Shown here: in pieces, positions 22,936 to 36,948 of the stretch
How the letters are laid out: the number at the start of each line of letters is the position of its first letter
How positions within the stretch are numbered: position 1 is the stretch's first letter
Origin: Rapana venosa
Taxonomy: Eukaryota > Mollusca > Gastropoda > Neogastropoda > Muricidae
Length of the DNA stretch: 64,000 nt
NCBI GenBank assembly: GCA_028751875.1
Contig: CM054134.1
Span: 42,660,594-42,724,593 of the forward strand
Direction of reading: 5' to 3'
Program-made: the position numbers and the translations under genes
The notes under the pieces: generated by a model
Database searches by the model: none
What the model was told of the DNA's origin: nothing
Seen by the model: the letters and a program-made list of their open reading frames with translations, nothing else

Positions 22936-23599
22936 TACAAGAGAAAGAGAGAGAGAGAGAGGGAGAGAGAGAGATGCTGTTTTAAACTGAAGATGTGCAT
23001 GTGTCTTCATTTCTGTGAAAGCATAAGAAACCTATAATGAATAGATATGCGTGAAAAACAGTGAAGAGGAATTCTGGTGCTAAAAGTGTTTGTGTTTGAC
23101 TTTAAACTGAGACAGTCCTCCAAAAAACAAAGGCCAGGGGACTGCCCTCAGAATCTTCATCAATGGCACCATCTTTATCACCAAAAACATGATCCATGTT
23201 GCCGCCAGTTGTCATCACCGACATTCATAGTAACACCAAAGAAGATTCTTGGAATGTGATCAATGTCTGTGGATGGTGTGTGACTGACGGATTTAGACAC
23301 TGGTGTGATTAGCGTGAATATTCATGCATTCTTTGTGCACATGCAGAAAAAGTCTGTCAGGTATGAATTATTCATTGCAATGTTCCAAGACGAAACTTCA
23401 AGATGAAGTTCAAGTTCTGTTTCCCTTTCGCCTATATTACTCCTTTACTTTACTATGATTATGAGATTAGACAGTAGACTTGTAATATGGAATGATGCAA
23501 GGTGTATGAACCAGGCAATGAATGACCAAGCACAAGCATTATCCTGCCCATGACTGGCTGTGGGCACAAAACCCCACGAGTTTGAGCAGTTGAACACAA

Positions 23600-25518
23600 T
23601 ATCTTGTCACATTTGTTTCTGTCACTGATGAACTGCTTTCTGATCACTCCGACATTCTTTACCACCTTAACATCACAAAACCTGTCAGAGAGAAGAAATG
23701 TTACTCGTCGCAATCTTAAGGCCTTAGACATTCAAACCTTCTCTTCACAAGCTACCAACGCTTTTCACAAACCTCTAACCACACTGACCTCGCTGAACAC
23801 TATAACACTGTCATCCGCCAATTGCTTGATGAGCATGCACCTCCTACAGACCATCTCCTGCCTGACAGACCCTGTGCCCCATGGTACTCTCACGATTTAT
23901 TGATAGCGGAGCGCAAACGCCGGCAACTAGAACGGCAGTGGCCGAAGTCAAAAACCGAAATCAACTAAGAGCTTTTCCGGAAACAAATAAACAAAGTCAA
24001 ACACTTAATGCATTCAGCAAAAACAAACTACTACTCTTCCCAAAATCTCTGCGCTACATCCATAAAATCTCTTTTTTCCCTCACCTCAAATCTCCTTAGA
24101 TCTGCAAAACCAACTCCTTTGCCTACCACCCTCAGCCTGTATGAACTTCCATCCATCTTTTCTTCAGTAGTTCTAAAAAAGCTCAACAACCACCTTCTCT
24201 CCAACAGTCTCCTTCCTGCGTTTCAGTCTGCCTATCGCGTCAACCACAGCACTGAAACTACCCTTGCCCACACCTTAAACACACTTCTACTCGCTTCTGA
24301 CTCAGGGAAAATCTCCCTTCTTACTCTACTCGACTTATCTGCAGCCTTTGACACTATTGACCACTCTATTCTTCTCTCCCGTCTTCAAAAAACATTTGGT
24401 GTTACTGGTACAGCCCTTACCTGGTTTAGTTCATACCTTACTGACCGATTTCAGACAGTCACAGTAAACAAGATTCAGTCAGTACCTGCAAGATTGGAAT
24501 GTGGAGTTCCACAGGGATCTGTTCTGGGCCCTGTTCTTTTTACCCTCTACACTGCTCCACTGTCACATATAATTAACCGCCATCAGATCAACCATCATTT
24601 TTATGCAGATGACTCTCAGATTCTAAGCAGCGACACCCTGAAAATCTGCCTTCTCTCTTTACAAATATGGCCCACTGCTTTAAGATATCCAAAATTGGAT
24701 GATACAGAACAAATTACAGCTAAATGCAGATAAAACAGAAACCATGCTTGTAGGGACCAAACACAAACTCTCTTCCATCACAACAGCTTCAATACAACTT
24801 GGCAATGCATCAGTCCCTTTATCCACTGCTGTGAAGTATCTAGGGGTCATTATTGACAACACACTCTCTATGCAAAAATTCATCACTCAGACCTGCCAGT
24901 TCTGCTACTATCAATTACGGCGTATTAGTGCAATTCGAAAGTACCTGTCCACAGATGCAACATCCAAACTTGTTGCGTCTCTCATTCTTTCACGTCTGGA
25001 CTATTGCAACTCTCTGTTGGCTGGTCTGCCAGCATCATCAATCCAATCCCTTCAACGTATACAAAACTCTGCAGCTCGTCTAATCCTCAGAAAGAAAAAA
25101 TCTGAGCATATTACCCCTCTCTTGCAATCTCTCCACTGGCTGCCTGTGCCACAGAGAGTAAACTATAAGATCAGTACCCTCTGTTACAAATGTCTCCACA
25201 AAACAGCACCCGCCTACCTCTGTGAATGTCTTCACTTGTACACTCCTTCTCGTTCTCTCCGCTCTGCTGCAGATACCTTGTCCTTACGAATACCTAGATT
25301 CAACCAATCCACCATCGGCCGTCGCTCTTTCTCTATTTCTGGTCCATTGATGTGGAATGATCTCCCTCTCTCTCTCCGCCAAAAGCCTTCTTATGACACT
25401 TTTAAATCCAGTCTCAAGACATATTTATTTCAAACCTAAGATTTTCCTCTCCTGCCTCACATCATAGCTTTTCCCTGCCTTCAACAGCCAAGATTCTATT
25501 GCCCTGCCAGGGTGTGTG

Positions 25519-25555
<37 letters not shown>

Positions 25556-25700
25556 CACATTTGGACTTGATGGAACTATTGCTTGTCACTGGTTGTATGA
25601 CTGTGTAAGAATGAGTTGAGTGCAAGCGCTTTGATTTGTCTCTGCAAGATATAGCGCTATATAAATTCCATTTATTATTATTATTTATTTATTTATTTTT
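23600..25700 (+). mobile_element. L2-like non-LTR retrotransposon, copy 1
   Basis: It starts within the endonuclease end (LLSDHSDILYHL). Then comes the linker ERKRRQLERQWPKSKTE, and RT with [35 protein letters not shown] and FYADDSQI. A one-frame shift near 24690 leads into the C-terminal ORF 24699-25439 (246 codons). The 3' end is TATAGCGCTATATAAATTCC plus (ATT)n. Compared with copies 2 and 3, about 350 bp coding for the N-terminal RT blocks are missing near 24150, so the copy is defective. Confidence 0.9.
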
Positions 25701-27556
25701 CTTCATCCATCTTTTCTTCCTTCTTTTCAAACAAAGTCCGCAACATTCGCTCCAGATTGGATCAGACTCATTTCCAGCCTGTGCCTCCTGATCCTCTGTT
25801 CACTGGCATTCCTCTCTTCTCCTTCCATGCCACAACTGAAAAAGAAATCACGACAATTCTGAAGGAAATGACTATAAAATCATACGACCTCGATCCCATA
25901 CCTGCTCATATTTTCTCGCAATGCCTTCTACAACTTATACCTGTTATCACTAAAATAGTAAACTCATCTCTTCTGTCAGGAAATTGTCCATCAGCTCTTA
26001 AAACCGCAATAGTCACACCTCTACTGAAAAAGCACGACCTCGATCCCAACATTCTTAAGAATTATAGAACTGTCTCAAAACTTACCTTTTGTCTCTAAAG
26101 TACTAGAAAAAGTTGTTCTCAAACAGCTCAACAGTCACCTTCATTCCGATGATCTCCCTCCCCCTTTTCAATCTGCCTATCGCCCCAACCACAGCACTGA
26201 AACCACCCTAGTCCCCACTTTAGATACACTTCTACTCGCTTCTGACTCAGGAAAAATCTCCCTCCTCACTATTCTCGATTTATCTGCAGCCTTTGATACT
26301 ATAGATCACTCAGTTCTTCCTTCTCGCCTCCAAAATACGTTTGGTATTAACGGCACATCCCTCACCTGGTTTACTTCATACCTCAAAGACCGATTCCATA
26401 AAGTTATTATAGACAAAAATTCAATCAGAACCTGTCAAACTGGAATGTGGAGTACCACAAGGATAAGATCTGGGCCCTGTTCTTTTCAATCTCTATGCTG
26501 CTCCACTCTCACATATAATAAACCACCATCATATTGATCATCATTTCTATGCCAATGATACTCAGCTTCAATGCAGTGATACTGTTGAAAACTTGCCTTC
26601 CCTCCTGACAAATATGTCCTACTGCCTTCAAGACATTCAAAACTGGATGACTCAGAACAAGTTACAACTTATTGCTGATAAATCCGAAGCCATGCTCATA
26701 GGGACCGAACATAAACTTTCCTCAATCACAACAACTTCAATAGAATTCGGCAATACGTCAGCTCCTATGGCCAACTCTGAAGTATTTGGGTTTAGTTCTC
26801 GACAACACACTCTCTATGAAAAAATTCATCACCCAGACCTGCCAGTCTTGCTATTATCAATTACGACGCATAAGCGCAATTCCCAAGTATCTGTCCACTG
26901 AGGCAACTTCCAAGCTTGTCACATCTCTCATTCTTTCAGGTTTAGACAATTGTAATTCTCTTTTGGTTGGCCTTCCAGCATCATCCATCCACTCTCTTCA
27001 ACACATACAAAACTCTGCAGCTCGACTGGTCTTAAGAAAGGAAAATCTGAACACATCACTCCTCTTCTGCCATCTCTTCACTGGCTGCCTGTCTCACAGA
27101 GTCTGAAGTATAAGACCAATACCCTCTGTTTCAAATGTCTTCACAAATCTGCACCCTCTTATCTCTGTAACTGTTTTCTCCTGTATACTCCCACCCGTTC
27201 CCTTCGCTCAGCTGCAGATACTCTGTGCTTTCGAATACCCAAATTCAAACAAACCACTGTTGGCCGTTGCTCTTTCTCTGTTTCTGGCCCATCCACATGG
27301 AATGACCTCCCTCTTTCACTTCGCCAAAAGCCTTCACTTGATACCTTCAAATCCAGCCTCAAAACGCATTTATTTCCTACCTGACACTTTTCCCTCATAT
27401 CTGTTCCTACTTTTCAAAGCATCCTTTATCTCCCTCCTCACCACCTAAGTTGTTCTTCAATTTAACGTCTATTCACATTAAGTGATATGAAGTGTGTGTG
27501 TGTGTGTGTGTGTGTGTGTTGTCTTCAATTTAACGTCTGTTCACTCTGAGTGATAT

Positions 27557-27602
<46 letters not shown>

Positions 27603-27735
27603 GCGTGCGTGCGCGCATAAATTTGAAATATGTTATTTGAGGAAAGTTGCATGCCTGTAAATGTTTGAGCGTAAGCGCTTCGATTTGTTCGTTTTACAAG
27701 ATTCAGTGCTATATAAATTCCATATATTATTTAAA
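25700..27735 (+). mobile_element. L2-like non-LTR retrotransposon, copy 2
   Basis: It follows copy 1 directly. It retains the block missing there: DLDPIPAHIFSQCLLQLIP and SALKTAIVTPLLKKHDLD at 25890-26060. Later blocks are AFDTIDHSVL-type, GVPQG with a frameshift near 26465, YANDTQL (A-N-D in place of A-D-D) and the C-terminal ORF with several breaks. The 3' end TTCAGTGCTATATAAATTCC is followed by a short AT tail. Confidence 0.88.
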
Positions 27736-27879
27736 AAAGAAGATGAGAGGTTTGGGGTGTATACAGCTACAGCTATTCCCTCCATCCTAGTTGAGACCTC
27801 TCACTATTATCATAAGATTGGGAAAACTAAAACTAATTTTATTTATTTCATTAATACCACTTGCAGTCATGGCAGATTT

Positions 27880-28110
27880 ATCTGTGTGAAATTCGGGCTG
27901 CTCTCCCCGGGAGAGCGCGTCTCCACAAGAGCAGCGCCACCCATTATTTAAAATTTTTTTTTGTCTGCAACTGTATTTGTTTCCTATCAGAGTGGCTTGG
28001 TCTACAGAATTTTGCCAGGGACAACTCTCTTGTTGCCGTGGGTTCTTTTTACGTGCGCTAAATAATTATGTGTAACACATAGGACCTCAGTTTATCATCT
28101 CATCCGAAAG
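27880..28110 (+). repeat. SINE fragment, related core
   Basis: Contains GTTGCCGTGGGTTCTTTTTA, CGTGCGCTAA and GACCTCAGTTTATCATCTCA, a core like that of family B but with a different upstream body. It lies between two L2-like LINE copies. Confidence 0.55.
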
Positions 28111-28419
28111 ACAATAATGTAGTGTTATGTTGGAATGGTGTGAAGGTCAAGATGTGAGTGATGCATTTTATCATTCTGTCAAGTTCAAGTGTCTTCTTTA
28201 AGTGGAGTTTCAGGGGGAAAAGCTTTTGGAAAAAGGAATTCACACACAGACACAAGATCAACCATCACCCTGACTGGACTAAACTGTCTCCATCATCACT
28301 GTCAGTGGTAGGAGCTCCATGCATTTCTCCAACTGGACTAAAGATTATATATATATATATATATATATATATTAACGCGCACATGCGTGTGTGTGTGTTT
28401 TACACACATTGATGATATA

Positions 28420-30345
28420 CATGTAGCCCTGCAAAGGCAAGCCCTCTGCCCACAGCCACTCTGAACTTCCCGCTATTATTTTCTTCATTCTTCTCTGACA
28501 AAGTCCGCAACATTTGCTCCAGACTGGATCAGACTTCTTTCCAACCTGCGCCTCCTGATCCCCAATTCACTGGCATTCCTCTCCTTTTCTTTCATCCAAC
28601 AAGCGAGAAAGAAATCAAGACAATTCTGAAAGAAATGACAATAAAATCATGCGATCTCGATCCTGTACCTGTTTCTCTTCTCACTCTGTGCATTCCACAG
28701 CTCATACCCACTATCACGAAAATAGTAAACTGATCTCTTCTTTCAGGATTTTTTCCATCAGCTCTCAAAACTGCAATAGTTACACCTCTACTCAAAAAGC
28801 ACGACCTCGACCCTAACATTCTGAAGAATTACACACCTGTTTCTAACCTACCTCTAAGTTCTTGAAAAAGTTGTTCTGAAACAACTCAACAGCCATCTTC
28901 ATTCCAACAATCTCCTTCCCCCTTTTCAGTCTGCCTATCGTGCCAACCACAGCGCCAAGACCACCCTAGTCCACACGTTTAACACGCTTCTGACTTAGGA
29001 AAAATCTTCCTTCTCACTCTCTTCGACTTATCTGCAGCCTTCGACACTACAGACCACTCAATTCTTCTCTACCGTCTCCAAAACACGTTTGGTATTAAAG
29101 ACACAGCCCTCACCCGGTTCAGTACACACATTACAGACCGATTCCACACAGTTACAGTAAATAAGATTCAATCAACACCTGCCAAACTGGAATGTGGAGT
29201 CCCGCAGGGATCAGTTCTCGACCCTGTTCTTTTCAGTCTATACTGCTCCACTTTCACATTATGATAAACCGCCATCAAATCAGCCATCATTTTTATGCAG
29301 ACGACTTCAGATTCTTGGCAGTGAAACTCCTGAAGATCTGCCTTCTCTCTTGACTAATATGTCGTATTGCCTTCAAGATATCCAAAATTGGATGATACAA
29401 AACAAGTTACAGCTGAATGCAGATAAAACCGAAGCCATGGTTGTAGGGACCTAACACAAACTCTCTTCCATCACAACAGCTTCACTAGAATTCGGCAATA
29501 CGTCTGTCCCTCTATCCACTGCAATGAAATATCTAGGGGTAGTTATTGACAACACACTCTCCATGCAAAAATTCATCACCCAAACCTGCCAGTCGTGCTA
29601 CTATTAATTATGGCACATTGGTGCAGTTCGAAAGTATCTGTCCACTGATGCAACATCCAAACTAGTCACGTCTGTCATGTCTGGACTATTACAATTCTCT
29701 TCTGGCTGGTCTGCCAGCATCATCTATCCGCTCTCTTCAACACATAGCTCGACTAGTCCTCAGAAAGAAAAAAATCTGAGCACATTACTCCTCTCTTGTG
29801 ATCTCTCCACTGGCTGCCTGTGCCACAGAGAGTAAACTGTAAGATCTGTACCCTGTTACAAATGTCTCCACAAAACAGCACCTTCCTACCTCTGTGAATG
29901 TCTTCACCTGTACACTCCTCCTCATTCCCTCTGCTCTGCTGCAGATACCTTGTGCTTAAGAATACCTAGATACAACCAGTCCACCGTTGGCCGTGGTTCT
30001 TTCTCTGTTTCTGGTCCATTGATCTGGAATGACCTCCCTCCCTCTCTTCACCAAAAGCCTACTTATGCTTTTAAATCCAGCCTCAAGATATTTATTTCAA
30101 ACCTAAGATTCTCTCCTCGTTTCATCTCATTTCTGTCCCTGCCCTCAACAACCAAACCCTCCATCACCCTGCCAGAGTGTACAACCTTTATATGTGTGTG
30201 CGTGCGTGCGTTTACATTTGAATTTGTGAAACCTATTAATTGTAACTGGTTGCAAGTGAAAGACTAGGATGAATGAAAGCGCTTTGATTTGTGTTTTTGC
30301 AAGATATAGCGCTGTATAAATTCCATATATTATTATTATTATCCC
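28420..30345 (+). mobile_element. L2-like non-LTR retrotransposon, copy 3
   Basis: Same orientation and order as copies 1 and 2: AIVTPLLKKHDLDPNILKNY, LSAAFDTTDHSILLYRL, HFYADD region, [20 protein letters not shown], and the C-terminal part to 30100. Several frameshifts and small deletions. The 3' end is GATATAGCGCTGTATAAATT plus (ATT)n. Confidence 0.88.
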
Positions 30346-30369
30346 AACATGCACAGAGTATGGACTATC

Positions 30370-30480
30370 CTTTATCTTCACCTATCCTGCAGTCCCATGG
30401 ACCTTGGGGGCACCAACAAAGATTTTGCAATCAGTTTCCTCCACTCCCTGCAGTCCTCTGCTTTCCCTATGGATTATAGT
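30370..30480 (-). mobile_element. RTE-like LINE 3' tail fragment
   Basis: The minus strand reads AEDCREWRKLIAKSLLVPPR, the same C-terminal end as the element at 59041-60893 (REEWRELVAESLRVPPR). A small solo fragment next to the L2-like copy 3 tail. Confidence 0.6.
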
Positions 30481-31412
30481 TACAGGCAAAAGAATTAAAA
30501 TTAAAACCAGTCACACAAAAACCAGGACAAAAACAATAGGAAGTTGATTACAGATTAACTTTATTGAAAAAACCAACTATCACAAAACTGGAGGTATAAA
30601 TGAAATCATGGCAATAACTTGAAAATACATTTAAACAAACACACAAACACAGACATACCGGCTACAGTGCCGTGCCGTGTCCAATCTTCTGAAAGAAATG
30701 TAAGCAAAAAGTCAAAACAAATACAATTTAAAAAAGAAAAAGTCAAAAATACACAAGTAACAATGACTAAAATGCAATCACTCACTTTTACGACAGGAGT
30801 CAAACATATCAATGCTTCCCATGAATAATGAAACAGGTTCTACCTCTATTGGACATTTATCCTGCACTCCACACACTGTTTCAGATGAGATACATGCCAG
30901 GTTTGTTTGCAGATCCATATCTTGCAGAGTGCCACTGTAACACAGCTGAGCATCCTTTCATGTGCATAGTTAATAGTCTCAGGGCAGATAATTATATAAT
31001 ATACACTAGAGACCAAGGCACTAGAAGTTGTGCTACCGACTGACCAACGAGAACGGCAAAATCCTTAATTATAATATCTGCATTGCCTAATTAAAGCCAA
31101 CAATTTAACACATTCTCTGAATGAAAGCCCAACATTGTATCCACACAACTAATACAGTGATCAAACACATCAATGTTATATTTCATTTTAAAATACTTCA
31201 ATTTATGAACTGAAAGAACTAAACAAACCTCACTGTAACACAGACATATTATATTCTCACTCCTTTCTTGGTGTGCTCACACTCAACCAAAACTAAAATT
31301 TTTTCAAAAGTGGCCAAAACACACATAAAGACACTGTAGATTTCATCACCATGTAACAGGCTGGGAAGATGACAGAGTCAGGCTTCACCATGAAAGTAGA
31401 ACATGATACATA

Positions 31413-31475
31413 GGATTTGTCTTTGCAAGATGTAGCGCTATACAAATTCCACTTCTTCTTCTTATTATTATTCTG
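31413..31475 (+). mobile_element. L2-like LINE 3' end remnant
   Basis: GATTTGTCTTTGCAAGATGT, AGCGCTATACAAATTCC and a short (CTT)n/(ATT)n tail match the ends of copies 1-3. Confidence 0.6.
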
Positions 31476-32559
31476 ATTTGGTCAATCCAAAAATGTCTCC
31501 AACAGAAAAAACCCCACCCACCCCAAATCAACCAAAGTAAAAGAAAAATAATACAAAACCAAAAGAGATACATTGTCAAACAAAAATCAATCCTGAAACC
31601 AACAACACAATAAAAACAAAAGAACTTTATGTTTATAAAAAAAAAAGATACTGAATGGAAGATACATCATATTTCAAACTGCAAAACAAACCTAAATTGA
31701 GCATTTTTCCTCACAATGTATTCAGGTGTATATAAACATTACATATCAAAAGACACATGCCAAACAATGATACATCATGTGCACACAAAATGCATGTACT
31801 GAGAAAAGGAATAAACACTGCCAAATATTGTTACAGATAGGTTACATTCAAAACAAAAATTTAAAATAAAGAAACACACCTTAAGAAAAATTAAATGAAC
31901 AAATTTAAAAAGGCAATTAATACAAAAAAAGAGAAAAGTTACAAGATTGGTAAAGAGGAGACAAAGGCAAAGAGCACAGAACTTCAAGTGAGGATGTCTT
32001 TCACATTCAATGTGCCCCCAAAAAACCTGCATGCAAGGATGCCACAAACAAACCTTTGTTAAAGACTCATATCATATTATTTCCTTCAGACAATGAAACA
32101 GCAAAATGAGCTTATGGATTTTACTAAGTGAACCTATTGCTGGCAAGACTGATTCAGCATAAATACTGTGTGCTGGAAGTCTTCAACATTCCCATTATGT
32201 GAGATCAAAAATGTGAGAAACACTAACACACTTGAATCAGATACAGCAGCCTTCCCCTTAGTCAAGAAAGACCTGGAGAATGAAAAACAAGACAATGCAG
32301 CACCAATGGCAATGACATGAACCACCCAGTCACAAGTCAAATCATTTTAGTTAAACACAAATCTCTGGACAAGTCTGGAGAACAATGACATACTGCGGAA
32401 AGCTGAGGCTAGTGAGGAGTGGAGGAGATTGGCTGAAAAATCTCCAGCAGAGCCCTAACAGTCAGCAGGACTACATGATAGGTAACAAGTAACCATATGA
32501 GATTGGCTGGTTGGATCAAAGCTGAAGACATTTTGAAAAGTAAAGGGGACAGCACATTT

Positions 32560-33080
32560 TTTCCCACCTTACATTTCAGACAACCGTCTCCTGTGCACCT
32601 CCAATCCCTAACGTTTTGACACAAACTCATCACTGGCACAGAAGTGTATGGAGAAACCAAATATGAAGTCACCTTGAGATCAGAACAACCAAGGCCACTG
32701 AATCAGTGGCAAGTTGTTTTTTTTTTTTAATTGTACAATGGTCAACGACAGAGGATAATGTAATGATGCTGCTATGGAAGTGCATATGCTTTGAGATTAC
32801 TTGACAGGGTTGTACTCTACGCTATTATAATATATCCCCGCGTCAACTGGGCCTGAGAGATACAGACACCTGCAGTGTTGGGCCTGTAATTTGAGTAACA
32901 CTCTCAAACTCGCATACGAAAAGAGGGTGAAGCTTGACCATGTGGTCCCACCAGTCTTCCCAATGAGCCCACAGCACACTCACTCTGGGCAAGAGCTGGC
33001 CGCAGTCCAAAAAAATCCCCAACTCTCAACGGGATTCGAACCCGCTACCTTCTATTACCTAACCATTGCACGATGGGAGA
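32560..33080 (-). repeat. Family A repeat, 3'-truncated copy
   Basis: The minus-strand head includes GCAATGGTTAG (A-box-like) and GCGGGTTCGAATCCCG (B-box-like, about 33047-33032). The body matches the copies at 165-955 and 4815-5635 but stops before the last third. Confidence 0.7.
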
Positions 33081-36000
33081 GGTCAAAGGATATCCTTTAC
33101 AGTAGTGACAAATATCCCCTCCCCTCAACAAGCCAGGAAATAGCGCATTTGAAATTAACTTCCTTCAGCCCCAGACTGTAACAAGTCACACGCACATTAT
33201 ACATACACACATATATATATCTTAAATCAGAGACTTAAAAACCAACAAAAACCAAAAACCTTAAGTTGCTAACACTGCACTTACAAAATACTTCACTAAC
33301 AACATGCAAAACCAAAACTTTGTAAAATCAGATCAGCATATACCTCTTGCAGAAAGTTTTGCAACATAGATAGTTGGCTATACATATTTCAGATTTTGAT
33401 AACAATTCTTTACACAGTAGATTAAAAACACAGTTTGATTTCTGCACTTTTGACTGAAAACATGGTATAAGGTGAATGATATTAACTTTTTTGGGGGGTT
33501 GAAATTTGTTATTTGTTGAAATTTCAGAAACTCTTGCATCACTTCCTGGGAGAATATGTTTAATGTCTGACAACAATTTCTTGGCCAGCTTTTAATATTA
33601 CAATTGGTATGCTAGCTGATATCTACACCCAATCTCCATATACAGCACCTCCCCAAGTACACCCTGAAAGCGCAAGAAGCCGTTTCACAGAAAAAACAAT
33701 GTGCAAAAAAACAATGTGCAAGAGCACATAGAAAATAAACACATCACAATACAAATTGTTGTCTAATCAATCAATGTAGGACTACGAATAATCAGCAAGT
33801 CTATCAGGGCAAATGAAAAAAAGAAAAAACCTCAATGTATTAATCTGTTTTGTTTTCATTCGAGTTCAAAGCTACTGTATTTTCTGGGTTATTTAAGTGC
33901 ACAGCTGTTTAAGCTATACTACCTAAAGGGGAGGAAAAAAAGAACAAATATTCATAACTTTACAAACAGCTGCATTGAGACTACGGGTCACATAAGGAGA
34001 AAAGTGAAACAGGGCCCATTGCCCTGGTAACAGTAGCGCCACTTATCTAGTTTTTGATAACCAAACATTTTGTGGGCACAGTGTCTCATAAAGTCAGAAT
34101 TTCAGTCTTCTTTGAAAGGTTTGATGGCACCTGGTCATGTTGCTTTTATGCCAACAGATTATTTTGTGAGGAAATTGAATGCTTCAAACCCCTTTTAACT
34201 ATGATGGCAGATATCAGTTGTTATCTGAAAGGCTACAATGTTGTTAGACTTGTTAAGCTAAAAACCAAAACAGGCTGTACTGAAAATGGCATCAATCCTT
34301 GATAATGGTCATGGCAAAACATATGGAATTGTAATTTGCAATGTGGTAACTTTTGCAGAACCAATTGCAGTACACAATTACCACCCATGACCAGTTATAG
34401 ACTGATGTCTGCTAAAAATAGACTACAACACTCTAGAGAATTCTACTATTGGCTGCATTTGTTCTGAAAGCTGTGGGGGCCTGATGCGACTTTAAAGGTT
34501 CTGGCAGCAACTTATAACCCCCAAAATACAGTAGTCTTGGCTCCATCTTGTATTTCTTTTCCATTCAGTCTTACCCTTTTAACCCTATTCAACAAAACCC
34601 AAAATTGAAACATGTAAAAACAAATAACAGGAAACAAATTAAATGAAAGGTAATAATAACAGAGTTTTTTTGTTTTTTTTAAACAAATTTTGTTTTAATC
34701 CATTCTTTACAGTAAGAAACCAAAGCTTTTTCACTGAGCATTTTTGTTTGTTTTAAATCTTGTGAACTTTTTCTAAAACAAGAAAAAATACACTGCTTAG
34801 CAAGAAGAAACTTTTGCTTTTTGTGGAAAAGGACCCATTGTAATACAAAATTTAAAGCCCCAAATAGGCAATTACATATCCACATCAATTATAAAACAAA
34901 TATACATACAATAAACAAAAGAATCAAATCCATATAAATTTGTCAAAAACAATTTTTAAAAAGTTGAGGGAAAAATGAAAATAACATCAATCATAAAAAA
35001 TCTAACAAAAATGACGTTTTAAGCCCCTCCCCCCAAAAGAAACACCCCCCCCCCAAAAAAAAACAACAACACCAAACCAACAACAAACCCCTCAAATTAT
35101 ATAAAAAGAAAAAAAAGCTTCAGAAAGACCGGCAAAAAATCTAGTAATGGCAACCAAAACCATCTTCTAAAAGAAATGTTTAAAACAAATTCAACAAACC
35201 AAATTATAAAATCACAATAGCATTGTGTGTATGTGCTGTGTTACTGGATAATAGCTGCAAAGCTTTTCCTCCCTGGTACAAAAAGAAGGGGCAGCCCGAG
35301 ATTCTTACTTGTCTATAAAATAAGGAAACAACCTGCATAATAAAACATTAAGAGCAACACGTATGCTACTCACTGCATAATCCACCCTTCCAATGCCCCA
35401 TGACAGCCGTTGCCATCAGGCTTCCGTATACTGTCAATGCCCCATAGTACAAACAGCCACTGTCACTGTCAAAGGAATTTTCCTTAGTCTTAATCTTCAG
35501 CTCAGTGTTTTTTTCAATACACATTAATTTTGTGCATGAGAAGTAGAGAAGTATTCTATCAGGATCTAGAACTCAAAATGTTGTTGCTGATTTACACCCA
35601 ACCTACCACCCCAGGACCACCATCCCCAAAGCAAACATCTGTCAGTGAGCATACAGTGGCAGTGACAAGGTTAAATAGTTGTCATTGATATGATGCCAGC
35701 CAGTACAGCTGATTACTTATCCTTTATTTCCAGTAAGAAAGCAATAGTTGTACAAAAAACGTTTATTATAAAGTAAAAGAATGCAAAATAACCCCCCAAA
35801 AATCATTTCAAAATTACACCGATTAAAAAAACAACAAAAACCAGTGAATAAAAAAAACCCATGAAAGACCCAGTCTAATATAACTTTTGTTATGGACAGG
35901 CATTAAAACGAAGACACCCACACAGGCAAGACCAATAACCAAAACATTTTTCTCTGATATTTGCATTTCACAAAACACTAATCTAGCCAGTACTGCAGCA

Positions 36001-36103
36001 TATGGTCCAGAATCCTGGACACTATGAAAATTGGAAAGAAACAATAAAACAGCCAAACTGTGGTAGGTGACTTCTCAGAGTTAAATGGCAGACAAGAGAA
36101 CAA

Positions 36104-36340
36104 ATGAAAGCTTTCTTGATGAACTCTCAATGCAAAGACAGACAGACAGCTGAAATGAATAAGCGCAGACTGAGATATGTTGGTCATGCAAACAGAGTTA
36201 CAGCCTGGAGGAATAGAGGCAGACCACCAATACCCTACACTGCTAACATCACTGAGGTCATTGGTCTGGGAGGCCCACAGGAGATCATAGAACTCGGCAG
36301 AGACAGAGAAGGATGATGAACTCTGGTAAGATTGCGTCCA
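36104..36340 (+). mobile_element. LINE C-terminal tail remnant
   Basis: Frame reads KRRLRYVGHANRVTAWRNRG, RPPIPYTANITEVIGLGG. The RYVGH and RGRPP-NITEV-GL pattern is the tail of RTE/CR1-like ORF2 proteins. A related piece (KKRPPTSCIANITEVSGQGG) occurs on the minus strand at 46540-46680. Confidence 0.6.
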
Positions 36341-36719
36341 GCTCCCAGTCAACAGTGGTGATCAATACAAGTAACAGGTTGATACGTTTCACAAGTGCAC
36401 ATCATTTTACGGGCGGATTCTCATTAAGGTTTAATCATAGAAAAATTTTCTGACACAAATTTTATTTCTATCAAACCTCTTTTCAAAAACATATACAGTA
36501 CTTACTTCCAACAAATTTAAGATATGAAATCTCTGAAAACAATACTGGAAGTCTATGTTTAAGATAACTGACCACAACTCTATACCCTTTTTCATTATGT
36601 CTATATCAAGTACACCCAAACTGCACTGGTGGCCCTGAGCTAAACTGCAAAACCAGTACAAAATCAAACTGTTTTGTCTTAACTGGCCACACATCACAAA
36701 GACAGTATTTCACTTTATT

Positions 36720-36905
36720 ACCACATGACCTACAAATTGTAGCTTCCTTTCAGTTTCTTTCAGTCTTCCTTTCAGTTTCCTTCCTTTCAGAAGTTTTCTC
36801 GCTGTTCCCAGTTCAAGTAATACACTTTCATTTGTTGATTTATCTGTCCAACTAACTCTTAGCAGCCTTCTAAAAAAACATCTCAGCAGGGCCAGCAAAG
36901 ACCTG
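36720..36905 (-). mobile_element. LINE C-terminal remnant
   Basis: Minus strand: RCFFRRLLRVSWTDKSTNES, then LKETERKLQFVGHVV. It resembles the MRCFRRLLGISYKDHISNES block of the element at 59041-60893. It lies about 45 bp downstream of the CCDC14-like stop. Confidence 0.6.
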
Positions 36906-36948
36906 GGTACGGCTGCCAATGCCATTAAGGAAAACAAAGTCTGTGTAC

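Larger units (their letters stand above)
30555..36948 (-). other. AT-rich region, possible long 3' UTR of the CCDC14-like gene
   Basis: No host gene was recognised. The stretch follows the CCDC14-like stop and is A/T-rich with few repeats. Minus-strand AATAAA hexamers occur at about 36717-36712 and again near 30577-30572, so the UTR could be very short or up to ~6.4 kb. It contains LINE-tail fragments (36104-36340, 36720-36905), a tRNA-headed repeat (32560-33080) and a short L2-like 3' end (31413-31475). The small ORFs in it look like chance. Confidence 0.3.

Noticed and set aside
34054..34302. 82-codon plus-strand ORF
   Set aside because: No family pattern, no splice or codon signal, and located in an AT-rich probable UTR; considered chance.
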